Origin: Odontocerum albicorne
Taxonomy: Eukaryota; Arthropoda; Insecta; Trichoptera; Odontoceridae
Length of the DNA: 64,000 nt
Assembly (NCBI GenBank): GCA_949825065.1
Contig: OX463863.1
Span: 18,461,240-18,525,239, forward strand
Direction: 5' to 3'
Shown: in pieces, positions 42,165-53,876 of the stretch
How the letters are laid out: the number at the start of each line of letters is the position of its first letter
Position numbering within the stretch: the stretch's first letter is position 1
Position numbers and translations under genes: made by a program
Notes under the pieces: model-generated
Told to the model about the DNA's origin: nothing
Database searches by the model: none
The model's input: only the letters and a program-made list of their open reading frames with translations

Positions 42165-43287
42165 TTATTTTTTCTTATTCAGATTTTTCTGCCGTATTAG
42201 TTCCCTTTCACAGTTGTTGCAATGTGTACATGGGCATACATTGTACATGATTTGTGGAGCCATTTTAAACATACACAACATTTTACCCAGTCCGTTGTGT
42301 ATATGGCCATACATTATACATGATTTGTGGAGCCAATTTAAACATACACAACATTTTACCCAGTCAGTTGTTTTTTTGTAAAAAAATAATTCTCCCTGCA
42401 CTCGATACATTCATTGTTGTCATCTTCAACTGGCATTAGTCTCTGGCGTCGATGATGTTGACTCGATTTTGCGTTTTCTAGCTGTTCCTTTTATCACATC
42501 AGGGTTCGAAGTTTTTTTAATACTGCAAATTTTCCGGCGATGTTAATACTGAATCAACTTTTTTGCGATTACCGGTAGAAATTGACAGTATCGGAATCGG
42601 ATGCGCCACCTCAAGAATCGTTGAAGAAGTTGTTTTATCTGTTGACGGGACTGAAAGTCCAGGCTGTGACGGTAATGATTTAGAAGGAGATGATATCGGT
42701 GACAATGATACAGGGATATTTGTGATCAAATCAGATATGGAAAAAAATTGTCAGGGATTATATATTATTAGGATTGAAGAGAAAAATTTCGCAAGCTTTA
42801 AAGCCCGGTGTTGCATTTCCAACCGTTGCTGCTTTTCCCCAGGCGTTTCCTATTTAAAGTTCCAACTTGTCGCCTTGTGATGGTTCTATCTTTGTTTCTT
42901 ACCATCCAGGAACTAGCCTCTTGTGAATAGTACGTCTTCGAAGGCTTAAAAAAACTTCGATCAAGTGGCTGTGATGTCTTGGTAGTATGACTTGGTAAAC
43001 ATATAATAATTACATCGTTTTCATGTGCAAGGCCGAGGAGATCTATGGATTTACAGTGAGAGGAATGGCCATCTAATATCAGCACTGTTTTCTCTTCCTT
43101 GGGCTTCCGAGGTATGAAATGTGTTTTAAACCATCTCATGAACAGATCAGTGTTAATATAAGAGTTTAATTTTTTGATAGTTCGCATTTTTGAACCTTTT
43201 CTATGGCTAATTTTAAATTTTCTTCTATCCACTGTCCCCTAAGTGCACAATGTCCCCTAATGCAGAACGATTATATTTTCTTGGCAT
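42165..43287 (-). pseudogene. Pogo/jerky-type transposase, internally deleted
   Basis: Minus strand from 43287: MPRKYNRSAL, then GQWIEENLKLAIEKVQ (pogo HTH start), followed almost at once by NSYINTDLFMRWFKTHFIPR, TVLILDGHSSHCKSIDL, LPSHTTKTSQPLDRSFFKPS and KTYYSQEASSW. The region between the HTH and the second catalytic Asp is missing, including the first catalytic Asp. After several stops a C-terminal Cys/His motif remains (ECIECRE, CCVCLNWLHKSC), as in insect members with a PHD-like tail. Non-functional. Confidence 0.8.
42231..42376. repeat. 73-bp tandem duplication in pogo C-terminus
   Basis: Two copies (42231-42303, 42304-42376) with few mismatches, including ATACACAACATTTTACCCAG. It duplicates part of the zinc-binding tail. 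Confidence 0.9.
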
Positions 43288-43952
43288 CCTAAAATATAAA
43301 AAAATGACGTCATATAATACAATAAAACAATACACATTACTTGGTATGGCAAGTCTCCTAATTTTGTGGAAGAGTTGCCATACCCCAAAAATAGCTCAAC
43401 AAAATCATTATTGTACAAAAATACTTTATATTGTATTATAAATAATTCATATTAAGTAAAATAAATACTCACTTGGTTTGTTGCGTTTCTTCGAAGCTTA
43501 CAATCCAAACAACTATGTCACTGGGATAAAATTTCCACACAATTTTTAGTGCAAAAAAAACTATATAGCTGTGTTAATGCAAAGTCCGTTATTTTTATTT
43601 ATTTATTTATTTTTTCTTAACAGGCTTAGCCTAATTACTTTAAAAAATACAAGACATTAAAAAAGAAGAAAAATTAAATAGAATTTTTTTTTTTTAAATT
43701 ATATAAAATAAAAAATAATGCATATGTATACAAACGAGTATATACACACAAACATATGTTACATATATATTCAGTCACTTAAGTATGTTGATGAGTGCTT
43801 TCTAACGCGCTCAATCTAATAAGAAAATTTACTTACGCTTTTGGTAATGTGATATGAAATATGTCAATATCCGAAGCAGTCCCGTTCAGAAGAGTTAAGG
43901 CCCTTCCAACAGGCATAGCGGTTAGAAGACCCATTCTTGCGTATGTTATTGA

Positions 43953-43990
43953 GAACAGTTCTTGCCAGCCTGCGCCGGCAAGTACTGTTC
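43953..43990. repeat. 14-bp inverted repeat, one mismatch
   Basis: Arms GAACAGTTCTTGCC and GGCAAGTACTGTTC with a 10-base loop, in LINE B. Confidence 0.85.
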
Positions 43991-44007
43991 TGCTAATTCA
44001 AGCCTGT

Positions 44008-44049
44008 TCCTAACAATTACACTAGACTGCTCTAGTGTAATTGTTAGGA
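44008..44049. repeat. Perfect 19-bp inverted repeat, 4-base loop
   Basis: Arms TCCTAACAATTACACTAGA and its exact reverse complement around CTGC. It breaks the LINE B reading frame, as if one arm had been copied back in inverse orientation. Confidence 0.95.
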
Positions 44050-44709
44050 GCATTTAACGCTAATCTTTGTAGTAATGCTGGACAGCTCATCACAACTCCT
44101 CGAACGAGTCTGACAACGTATACCAGGAGATGCAGATCTCATCTTACGCTCAAGGAGTTATACCCGAGCATGCCCAGCAGGAACTGGGTAGGATAAAGCC
44201 ACGGCTAGACATCGAACTCACTCGTATAGAGATATCGTAGATATTTTTTTTGTACTTTCTCCACCATGAGCGAGTTCTGCGCCCCCACCGGGCTCCAAAT
44301 GCAAGCATTGCTTTCTAGTTTGCTACGGATCAATGAATGAAACAACGTTTTGAGCACCAATTGGTTTTCAAACGACTTAGAGATTCTCATAACAAATCCT
44401 AGAGTTTTATAAGCTGAGTTGCACATAACTTCTATGTGAGAACCAAACGCGAGATTGCTGTGGAACAAGATACCCAGATCTTTAATATTATCTGTGCGGG
44501 GTATAGGTATAGATTCTAGTGTATATCTATGGAATTTCAAGATGTGTGAGCGATGCTACGTATATCGTCCATTATTAGTCGATGTTACTGAGCTGCTACC
44601 AAACTGTATTAACATTATAACCATCTCGTTCACACATCTCGAAATCTAAGAAGTATGGCGTCTCTCCTCCTATGGCATCTCTCCGTATTTTACCCTATAC
44701 CTATATAGA

Positions 44710-45169
44710 TAAAGGTTGTCCCAATAAGAGTGCCGATTTTAGTCTGCAGGTTTTAGTTCTTGGGTCAGTTGGATCTTGAAGGCATGCAGATCCAGATCTT
44801 TCGTGAGTATTCGCTGTAAAGTGATTCATGAAACGTCTAATTCTTGTAAACGATGACGAACTGATGTCCCTGGGGTTTAAGTAACACTTTCTGTCACTGT
44901 GCCCATGTTTTCGAGTGAACGCCCGCTATGAGGACGCATGAGTGACTTATTGTCCAGAATCGAACCAGTTTCCTCAATTTGTTTAATTAATCTTCGAATT
45001 GTTGACTCATTTGGACTTTTATTTCGACTGACAATTCCACAAAGTTTACGAACTGTTTTAGCAAAACTTTCCCCATTTTTATAATGAATAGGAAATTTTT
45101 AGAGCTGCCAACGTTATGAAAAAAATGGCCCGAAATTTAAATCCGGCGCTCTTATTGGGACACTCCTAT
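44710..45169 (-). mobile_element. Deletion derivative of Tc1/mariner-related element, unit II second copy
   Basis: Copy of 18143-18602 with terminal repeats GTCCCAATAAGAGTGCC and GGCGCTCTTATTGGGACAC. Confidence 0.8.
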
Positions 45170-45276
45170 GTATTTTCCAAAATATCAAATTCAACAGTAC
45201 TCGGTTGCATAGATTTAAATAATACAAATGGATTCAACATGTTTAATAGTAATACTATTATTTTATTATACTATTA

Positions 45277-45355
45277 GAGGTGCATGGCAATTAGGTAACA
45301 CATTGGACTTATGTGCGGAATGTCATCGGTTCAAATCCCACACTGTGCTACTCCC
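45277..45355 (+). repeat. tRNA-derived SINE-like repeat, unit II second copy
   Basis: GAGGTGCATGGCAATTAGG with box B-like GGTTCAAATCCC. Copy of 18710-18788. Confidence 0.6.
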
Positions 45356-45603
45356 CTCGAATGACACAGCCATTTTTCCACCTTGTGTTTGAGTAATTAG
45401 GATACCTATGACTTCTGTCATATATATTCTTTCAAAAATGGAAATAAAATGCAGGTGTGCTCCGATTGTCTCACTTCAGGTGTGCCACCGGATTCAGTAC
45501 AGATGGTGTAGCCAGTGAAATTGCTTGTATTCAATGGCTCACTCACTTCACTTGAGCTGAGGAGTCGCTCTTAAGCGAGGAACAAAATTGAAGCAGACCG
45601 TAC
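45356..45603 (+). other. Spacer beside MOGS exon
   Basis: Shared with 18789-19036. Mixed composition, possibly host intron sequence carried with the exon. No gene recognised. Confidence 0.35.
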
Positions 45604-45737
45604 CTGGGATAGTCATCCTGCCCTGATGTAAGAGTCTTGGGGTTCAGCTCTGCTGGAGAGTTGGTGCTGCGCCCCCTCCAGCGGTACGCTCCCGGAAGCT
45701 CCCCCGCTTGAGTTGTGTTGAACCAACTGTACCATGC
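45604..45737 (-). pseudogene. MOGS: Exon fragment of mannosyl-oligosaccharide glucosidase, unit II
   Basis: Minus strand, acceptor GTTGTGTTGCAG|GCATGG and donor CCCAG|GTACGG. It reads [20 protein letters not shown], then [19 protein letters not shown] and QDDYPR across the donor. This is the better-preserved copy (better polypyrimidine tract, no 6-base insertion). The family normally has Leu where Gln stands before DDYPR. A single exon of a much longer ER glucosidase gene, antisense to the adjacent RTE tail. Confidence 0.75.
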
Positions 45738-45811
45738 CTGCAACACAACGCAGCAATTAAATACCAGTTGCATATAAAGAAGGTTTGACTATTTTTAGTA
45801 AGAACATTTAT

Positions 45812-46190
45812 AGGTGATGAGTTCTGTTATCTGGGCAGTATGTTTAAGTGTGATGGGCGAGTTGAAAGGGACATTGGAAGAAGGGTAGCGACAGAAAACC
45901 GCAAAGGTAGATGGAGCGCTTATTTTTATTATATACAACAACCACGCAAGAACAATAATAACAATACATGATGGTGTGTTAGTGCCAACAAGAGATAGAC
46001 CAAAGAACACGTGACTAGAAAAAATGGACCAGATGCTGAAGGTAAAGTGAGATGTATGAATAATAGGAGATTGTACATGACGAAATATATGAATGTTGAG
46101 GAAATTAAAGTTGTGCGCTTTTATAGAAAAGTTTGGAAATGTGTTATCTCTGCCTACCCAACAAGGGACATTAACAGGATGGACTGATAA
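45812..46190 (+). mobile_element. RTE-type LINE 3' fragment, unit II
   Basis: Copy of 19250-19630, with GDEFCYLGSMFKCDGRVERD and ISAYPTRDINRMD. Confidence 0.7.
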
Positions 46191-46203
46191 TCTTACTCTA
46201 TAG

Positions 46204-46602
46204 CAGTGGTTTCCAAACTTTATGTTACAACGCCCCCCTTTAAAAACAATCTTATCGTGGCGCCTCCTCACCCCCACCCTTTAATTTATAAAATAATACA
46301 CACATTTTTAAATAGTAAAAAATGTGTTAATCCTAAAATCTAAAACGTTATTGATAGAATAATAGCTGCTTTTTTTGACAAAATATTATATTCTTTACTT
46401 CGATTCAATCAAAATTGAACTTGGGTTTCACTCAGAAATGTAAATGTTTGTTTTAATGAAGTATCGCATGATAATTCTCTCCATTTTGACTTTTCAATAG
46501 TTGTCAATCCAAACGCATCATCTCGTTCAACGACAAATGGATTTTGTATCCACCCGAACTTTGTAAAATCAAGATCCTCGAAATAATGTGAATAGTACAT
46601 TA
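46204..46602 (-). pseudogene. hAT element 3' end with terminal repeat, unit II/III junction
   Basis: Copy of 19642-20040: CAGTGGTTTCCAAACTTT terminus, CTCTATAG before it, and minus-strand FTKFGWIQNPFVVERDDAFG. A stop at about 46408 shortens the frame relative to the other copy. Confidence 0.75.
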
Positions 46603-47774
46603 GCGAACCAACCGAGTGTTCAGTAAACAGATTTCTATTTGCTTCAATATTAACTCATTTAAAATCCTATCCTACCATTTAAAGCACAAAAACATTCTCA
46701 AATCTCAATCTAAGATACCAAAGAAAAATCTGTTTGACAATTCGTCTTGTATATATAAAGAAATGATAGCGAAAAAATAAATGATGTAAATGTAAAGAAA
46801 CGTCCCAAAGATCGTAAAGTGCCCGTGCAAGAGCAGAGATTCCTAACTGATCAGCGTACATCAAGAAATACGATGATTGGAAAGACAGGTTTAACCGTAA
46901 CAAAACAACTGCAAAATCGTCTGAAGGGAAACTTTTCAGACAAAAACCAATCTGTGCTCTTTCACATACGAGTTCTGTAAAAAGAAGAAGAAGAAAGCAG
47001 CCTGTGCCAGGGAGGGAGAATTTGTGTCTATGGTTATTTCTATGGCATTATTTGACACCCGCCATCGCTTGAGATGCGTATATTCCTTCACATATAGGAC
47101 CTCACAGCCGTTAATCAAAAGAAAATACACCATATCTGGCGTATACTTCATACACAAAAGTTCACGACCATTTAAGAAGATATAGGAGCTTGGTATTGTG
47201 GTATTTTTGGTTTTATATAGGCATATTTTTGCCTCAGTTCAATTTGACAGTTGATCTGCTGAGGTAGCGATCACGGTAACATCAGTACAATTGAGGTTTT
47301 ACACCTTTTTTTTCATTAACTATATTATTTATTTTACAATCAAATCAAGTTTTTTGGTTTAAACTTGACTAACTTAACTTTGATTAAAAATTACATTTTG
47401 ATGCCATTTAAAATGTAGTGATGCATCCATTCAAAATGTAATGTTCTGTACAACTCAAACAAAAAATATTTTCTTAAACATTTTATATTTAAAATTAATC
47501 GATATGCCAAAATAGCACATTAAGCTGTAGTGTAATGTATAGCTGTAGTGTAAAGATGTAGTGTAATGTATGTGTCCAGTGTTCATATAACATTGTAAAT
47601 ATTTTTAGAAGAACTCCCAATAATAAATCTACACACACCACTGACAAAGAAGATGGTCATGTCAGGAAAGTTATCATTTAAGAATATCTGGAACTGAATA
47701 AGTTTTATGCTTCTCTACGTCAAACGGTTGAACATATTATAAACTCAATGTTTGAATATTTCGAATGATTCCAG
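46603..47774 (+). other. Upstream region of gene A3
   Basis: As for A1, with 14 bases lost near 47180 (CTCCGTCAGATA missing) and GATGTAGTGTAATG-type sequence multiplied at 47521-47570. TATA/Inr-like pair at 47214-47239. Confidence 0.5.
47214..47239 (+). promoter_or_regulatory. Possible core promoter of gene A3
   Basis: TATATAGG and TCAGTT at A1 spacing. Confidence 0.35.
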
Positions 47775-47781
47775 GTCATAG

Positions 47782-50127
47782 ATGGATCCTCAGCTACACA
47801 AAAGGAGCGCAGAAGTAATGGTGAAAGAAGAAAAGGCAGAAGACGGGGATACTGCAGCAATGTTCCTCCAGTATATCAATATACATGAGGCAGATATCAA
47901 GCAGGAATGTGCACAAGATATCAGCGCAGATACCAGACATGATGATGATAATCCTACAGACCCAAGTACACTTATATCGTTACAATTGCGATAGATAATT
48001 TGCGATAGATATTGCAATATTGCGATAGATAATTTATTAAATATCAGAAATCCACTTTAAAACAATTTGATTGACATGCCAACAAGCACAACGTAATGGC
48101 TGCCAAACGGAAAGACTTTAGAAAATTTATTTACAAAAATGACAATACGTGTATATCAATTTTTTTTTGATTACTTCAGTAGATTTGATCTTGTATGTTT
48201 TTTTTTGTAGATGTTATAGCCCAGCCATCTTGTGATACATTCAGTAAAGTAGTGACCTCTGAAATGAGTTTACTGAAGAAATCCCACGATTTTGAATTGG
48301 AAGGTTGTTCAGATTTTTTCATAAAACAAGAAAATGTAGAAGAGGACACTGCGCCAGTATTCCCTGATTTTGCTATTGATATACAGGAACTGGATATTAA
48401 AAAGGAATGTGATCGGGTCAGTAACACAGAGACTGTTGATGTTTGCGACACGCATGCAATAACAAGTGAGTGTAAATATTTGGATTATATTCTGAATGAG
48501 TTTTTCACTTTCTCATTAAATTATCAACAACGTAATCTTTTTTATTGTGGCTTAAAATAGGATTCAAGTTAAGTCAACACAAACAATAAAGGTAAAATGT
48601 TTGTTTCATTCCCTGTTTATTTTTTTCTTAGTTGACAATTCAATACAATAAATCGAAAAACAAACATTTGAGCAATGCTTAGTTACAAAAAGATAATCTA
48701 TGATCTTTCTTTTAAACCCTTCAATATTTTTTCTTCATTTTCACATGTTTTTAGGTTCAGGTGATATGAGTAACCAATTCAGTAAAAAAAAATGCAGTGA
48801 AAACATTTTTCATGGCAATTCTCACAAAAGGACACACTGTGAAGGGAATCCTTACAGATGTGGACTATGTGAGAAGACATTGTCACGAAAATGCCATTTA
48901 AAATCTCATGAAAGGATCCATAGTGGAGAGAAGCATTACAGCTGTGGACAATGTAACAAGACATTCTCAGATAAAAGTAGTTTAAAAGTTCATGAAAGGA
49001 TACATAGTGGAGAAAAGCCTTACAGCTGTGGACAATGTAAGAAGACATTCTCAGATAAAAGTAGTTTAAAAGTTCATGAAAGGATACATAGTGGAGAAAA
49101 GCCTTACAGCTGTGGACAATGTACGAAGACATTCTCAGATAAAAGTAATTTAAAAGCTCATGAAAGGATACATAGTGGAGAAAAGCCTTACAGCTGTGGA
49201 CAATGTAAGAAAACATTCTCACGACACTTTTGTTTAAAATCTCATGAAAGGATTCATAGTGGAGAAAAGCCTTACAGCTGTAGACAATGTAAGAAGACAT
49301 TCTCATGTAAAAGTATTTTAAAACAACACGAAATTATTCATAGTGGAGAGAAACCTTACAGCTGTGGGCAATGTGATAAAATGTTCTCACAAAAATGTTA
49401 TTTAAAGGGTCATGAAAGGATCCATAGTGGAGAGAAGCCTTACAGCTGTGGACAATGTACGAAGACATTCTCAGATAAAAGTAATTTAAAAGCTCATGAA
49501 AGGATACATAGTGGAGAAAAGCCTTACAGCTGTGGACAATGTAAGAAGACATTCTCACGACAATTTTGTTTAAAATCTCATGAAATGATTCATAGTGGAG
49601 AAAAGCTTTACAGCTGTGGGCAATGTGATAAGACATTCTTACGAAAAAATGAGTTGAAATCTCATGAAAGGATTCATAGTGGAGAAAAGCCTTACAGCTG
49701 TGGACAATGTGATAAGACATTTTCACTAATAGATTATTTAAAATCTCATGAAAGGATTCATAGTGGAGAAAAGCCTTACAGCTGTGGACAATGTGATAAA
49801 ACATTCTTACGAAAATTTCAGTTAAAATATCATGAAAAGATTCATAGTGGAGAAAAGCCTTACAGCTGTGGACAATGTGATAAGACATTCTCACGACAAT
49901 TTTGTTTAAAATCTCATGAAATGATTCATAGTGGAGAAAAGCTTTACAGCTGTGGACAATGTGATAAGACATTCTTACGCAAAGGTGATTTAAAATCTCA
50001 TGAAAGGATTCATAGTGGAGAAAAGCCTTACAGCTCTGGACAATGTGATAAGACATTTTCACTAATACATCATTCAAAAGCTCATGAAAGGATTCATAGT
50101 GGAGAAAAGCCTTATAGCTGTGGATAA
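47782..50127 (+). CDS. Zinc-finger gene A3, longest copy (603 aa)
   Basis: Exons 47782-47965, 48211-48465 and 48755-50127, all phase 1 and open across 604 codons. VKEE, IKQE, IKQE and IKKE occur in exons 1-2. Exon 3 encodes 14 canonical C2H2 fingers plus a 15th with its first Cys changed to Ser (YSSGQC). This copy has AAA in finger 7 (FSQKCYLKGH) where A1, A2 and A4 have TAA, so it reads through. It ends at TAA (50125) in finger 16, the stop also seen in A1 and A4. Some fingers recur almost unchanged ([12 protein letters not shown] in fingers 9 and 13), which suggests finger duplication. Likely a nuclear DNA-binding protein and the best candidate for a working type-A gene. Confidence 0.85.
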
Positions 50128-50649
50128 TGTGATAAGACATTCTTACGAAAATTCCATTTTAAATCTCATGAAAGGATTCATAGTGGAGGAAAGCCTTACA
50201 GCTGTGGACAATGTGGAATAACATTCTCTTCTAAAAATAATTTTTGAAATATCATGAGTGTTCATAGTGGAGAGAAGCCTTACACAATTTATGGATTATG
50301 TGATAAGAAATTGTTTCGAAAACGTGATTCACAGTTGAGGGAAGCCCTACTACAGCTGTGAAACACGTATGAAGACATTATCTGATTATGCAAATTTCAT
50401 TTAATTATGTATATATTGGTCATGATTAAACCACACTTTTGTCAAAAATGTGTTTTTTTGTGTACGAGTAGTTGGTCTTTATATATGTGAAAACATAACC
50501 TGGCAAAAGCTCGAATCAAAAATAATTATTTGTGTCTCTAATTCAATTAAAGCAATACCTCGTATCCCATTTTGTCCATGGCAATACCTCGTAAAGAGTG
50601 TTAAGCGATAGTGCTATAGAATTATTAACAAACATGACATTATGAAGTT
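50128..50649 (+). pseudogene. Degraded fingers and deletion junction after A3
   Basis: Finger remnants (FLRKFHFKSHERIH, CGITFSSKNNF) with stops, then spacer. At about 50640 the sequence jumps from ACAAACATGAC into ATTATGAAGTTT of the AT block, leaving ATTATGAAGTTTA duplicated at the join. The transposase remnant and 150-bp repeats are deleted. Confidence 0.65.
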
Positions 50650-51644
50650 TAATATTATGAAGTTTTTTGCCTCCCCTGTATAATTTGTATTAAGTGGCTT
50701 ACAAGGTATTGCTTCATCATGAGCGATATGCGGAACACTCTGTTCGTTCAAAGTGAAAAAGAGTTTTAATATCTAAAAGCATGTCACTCAATTACAGGGC
50801 TATAACTGTGATTTGAGCAGAGATCTCAAATTTTAACTTTTGACTAAGTCATTTCACCCTGGCAAATTTTGTGGGCTAATAGAATATTTTAAACATATAT
50901 CAAAATTATTTAAAATGTATTGAACTTCAACTGTCCAAGTTTTAAAGCATGGATTTTTCTAAACGATATTTTCCATTTTTAAAGGAATCCTCTTTTTAAA
51001 AAAGTATCGCTCGGCATCAATATAATTTAAAAACATTTTTAAAATGGACAAATTTGAGTCAATGTAATATTATTAATGAGTAAAAAAAATTCATATTTTT
51101 ACTGATACAATAAATAAAAAAAAATTTTTTTTACTCATACACTAATCATTCGAAAAAATATTTTTTTTATACTTAATCGAAAAATTTTTTTTTTTGCTGA
51201 TACAATAATTAATCTAAGAAATACTGTTTTTACTGATACAGTTATCACTAAAATAAATTTCTTAATGAATCTAAAATATACATTTTATAACTTATACAAT
51301 AATGAATCTAAAATATACATTTTATTGCTGATACAATAATGAATGTAAAAAATAATTTTTTTTACTGATACAATAATCAAACTAAAAAATAATTTTTTTT
51401 AATCATACAATTATCAATACATAATATTCTTTTCGTACAAAAAATAAGTTGAAGTTTCATTTCTTGTATTTTAACGTATCATGTGTAATTGTTTTCTGAC
51501 AAATGTTGACCACATTATACTATTCAAGTTTTAAATAATAGTTTACCATTAATTTGGAATGATTTTTAGAACAAACATTAATTGAGAGAATCCTTTATTT
51601 TAGATGACGGACATGATATAAGTATGGAGAAATGTATGTATAGT
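50650..51644 (+). repeat. AT-rich block with degenerate 35-40 bp repeats, unit III
   Basis: Copy of 5641-6740 with repeat units at 51075-51420. A ~100-base stretch around the GTAACATAATGTGTA segment is missing near 51520. Confidence 0.75.
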
Positions 51645-52188
51645 TAAAGATTGTCCCAATAAGAGCGCCGATTTTAGTCTGCAGGTTTGAGTTCTTGGGT
51701 CAATTGGATCTTGTAGGCATGCAGATCCAGATGTTTCGTGAGAATTCGCTGTAAGATGCTTCTTGAAACCTCTCTAATTCTTGTGAATGATGACGAACTG
51801 ATGTCCCTGTCCCTGGGGTTTCAGTAACACTTTCTCTCACTGCGGCTATATTTTCGAGTGAACGTCCGATACGAGGGTGCATGAGTGACTTATTGTCCAG
51901 AATCGACGCAGTTTCCTCAATTTGTTTAATTAATCTTCGAAATGATGACTCATTTGGACTATTATTTCGACTGAAAATTCCACGAAGTTTACAAACTGTT
52001 TTAGCAAAACTTTCCTCATTTTTATAATGAATTTTAACAATAATAACGCGTTGTTCTTTCGTGTACCGTTCCATATTTACTAATCGTAAGATTGACAGAT
52101 GGAGCATATGAAATTTTTAGAGCTGCCAACGTTATGAGAAAAAATGTCGCGAATTTTAAATCCAGCGCTCTTATTGGGACACCCCTAT
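51645..52188 (-). mobile_element. Deletion derivative of Tc1/mariner-related element, unit III
   Basis: GTCCCAATAAGAGCGCC at the left and GCGCTCTTATTGGGACAC at the right. Minus-strand 52107-51700 encodes MERYTKEQRVIIVKIHYKNE and GRSLENIAAVRESV, with the same frame jump at the end. Confidence 0.8.
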
Positions 52189-52294
52189 AATTCTTCCAAA
52201 TATCAAATTCAACAGTACTCGGTTATATTGATTTAAATAATACAAATGGATTCAACATGTTTTATAGTAATGCTATTATCTTATAATACTATTA

Positions 52295-52390
52295 GAGATG
52301 CATGGCAATGAGGTAACGCATTGGACTTACGTGCGGAATGTCATAGTTTCAAATCCCGAATGTCATAGTGTCAAATCCCGCACACTCCCC
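52295..52390 (+). repeat. tRNA-derived SINE-like repeat, T-arm duplicated
   Basis: GAGATGCATGGCAATGAGG, then two T-arm copies (GTCATAGTTTCAAATCC, GTCATAGTGTCAAATCC), intermediate between the single and triple forms. Confidence 0.55.
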
Positions 52391-52689
52391 TCAAATGACA
52401 CAGACATTCATCACTATTTATAAGTAACATATTCATCACTATTTATTATGTGATCCGTACACCAACCAATCAATTTGATTGTCCAGCAACCGATCAATTT
52501 GATTTTTATTCATCACCATCTCTTGAGCTTGAAATGTTACTTTCGATTATTGTTGCAAAAAAATTTTTGGGGTGGCTGTTAAAATTTGCTCCACTTCCGC
52601 AATGATAAACAAAATCACGACTACGCTCTTGATAATTTGAAAGGTTTCGACCACGATAGTTTGTATAACCATTTCACTTGACTATGACC

Positions 52690-53330
52690 ATACCAACAGT
52701 ACCTTTTAATTTGGCCAGTTTTACCACAATTATAACAGATATTCCTTTGTACATTCGATTTGTTTGTTCAATTTTGAATGTGTTTGTTTTTTCAATTGGC
52801 GCACTTTCTTCACAATAATTTTTTTCTTCGAGCGATTCGACTTAATTTTATTTTTCAAATATTCAACTGTTCTTTCCCTCTCCGGCAAAACATCAATCAA
52901 ATTACCAATATGACTGTACTTTGATGGTAATGCTCTTAACATGTAGTTAATTTTTTCTAGTTCAGCTACAGTGGCGCCGGCTTGTTTAAGTTCGTTCACA
53001 GACCTCAACATCATCGAAAAATGAACATAAATTCGAGTAATTCTTTAAGTTAATATTTTCTAGGTTATTACTACACACGATCTATAATGACGTGGAAGTT
53101 TTTAAACACATGTTATCAAATTTAGTTATTATTTCAAAAACAGAATCACATTCATGGATGTATTCCAACTGCTTGTTGGTTATCACACCATATATATAAT
53201 TTGTTGCTTGTACATCCTTTTTTTCCCATTCCTCCTTATTATCTTTGGCATGAGCCCTTCGCAGGATCACTTCTTTGCATTTTTGTTATTGTAAGAATTT
53301 TAACATTCTTACTTTCCATTGGAAGTATTG
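52690..53330 (-). pseudogene. copia-type gag remnant, most complete copy
   Basis: Keeps both the LIDVLPERERTVEYLKNKIK region and the zinc knuckle CYNCGKTGQIK (His replaced by Gln). Order from 53330 down: FQWKVRMLKF, ATNYIYGVITNKQLEYI, ALPSKYSHIGNL, the basic linker, knuckle. One frame break near 53080-53015. Confidence 0.75.
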
Positions 53331-53510
53331 TTCACCGTTTCGGAGCTCTCAACAAGACGGTGTAAGCGTATGCTGAGTCTGACCAAGAAAGTTTGTGAAA
53401 GTAAGGGATACAAGTATGCCTGGATAAAATCGGGTCGTGTGTGTGCTAGAAGGGAGGATGGCTCTGCAATAATCTACATAAGTAAAGAGTCAGACCTGTC
53501 TAAACTCTGA
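53331..53510 (+). pseudogene. LINE A ORF1 C-terminal piece, copy III
   Basis: Same codons as 8342-8521 (ESKGYKYAWIKSGRVCARR). Confidence 0.7.
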
Positions 53511-53876
53511 CAAATGGATCCTATCTCTTTCATGGCGCACGACAGAATGATTGAATCTGGACTTGTTTTTGTTGAGGTATGGCTCTGTTTTTTCGTGAAT
53601 GTTTTTTCCTTATCCAAGGCTTTAAACTTCTCTCTCCACGTACAATTTCATACAATTAGCATACCTCGGACTTCTAATCAACTGCCTTTCTTGATGGTGA
53701 TATTTCCTATATATTGCTTTAAATTTTCTACCTCTGTATATATCTGCATCGGTTTCTTTATTTTAGTTGCAGTCATTCATTTGCATACACACTTAAAATC
53801 TGTGAACACAAAAGCTTAATCTTTTATCTTACAATTATTTTCGTAATCACCAAACTAAGCTGTTTGCCTGAGGTTA

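Larger units (their letters stand above)
43597..44652 (-). pseudogene. LINE B 3' half inside the pogo element
   Basis: Minus strand. The 3' end at 43597 has an (AAAT)n tail following the CTAAGCCTGTTAAGAAAAAA-type 3' UTR. Coding upstream: HITKSVSKFSY, YPTQFLLGMLGYNSLSVRRD, then 44540-44205 NIKDLGILFHSNLAFGSHIE and KVQKKYLRYL. The RT core is missing (5' truncation near 44652). Two hairpins interrupt the coding order at 43953-44049. Confidence 0.8.
41927..44697 (-). mobile_element. Pogo-like element with nested LINE, 2771 bp
   Basis: Terminal inverted repeats of 23 bp (41927-41949 and 44675-44697) begin TAGGGTAAACTACGGAGAG and differ at one position, flanked by TA. The site is occupied here but empty at 6741-6756, where TATATACCTATAT continues without interruption. 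It contains a pogo/jerky-type (DDE_1) coding remnant on the minus strand and LINE B near the right end. Confidence 0.85.
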
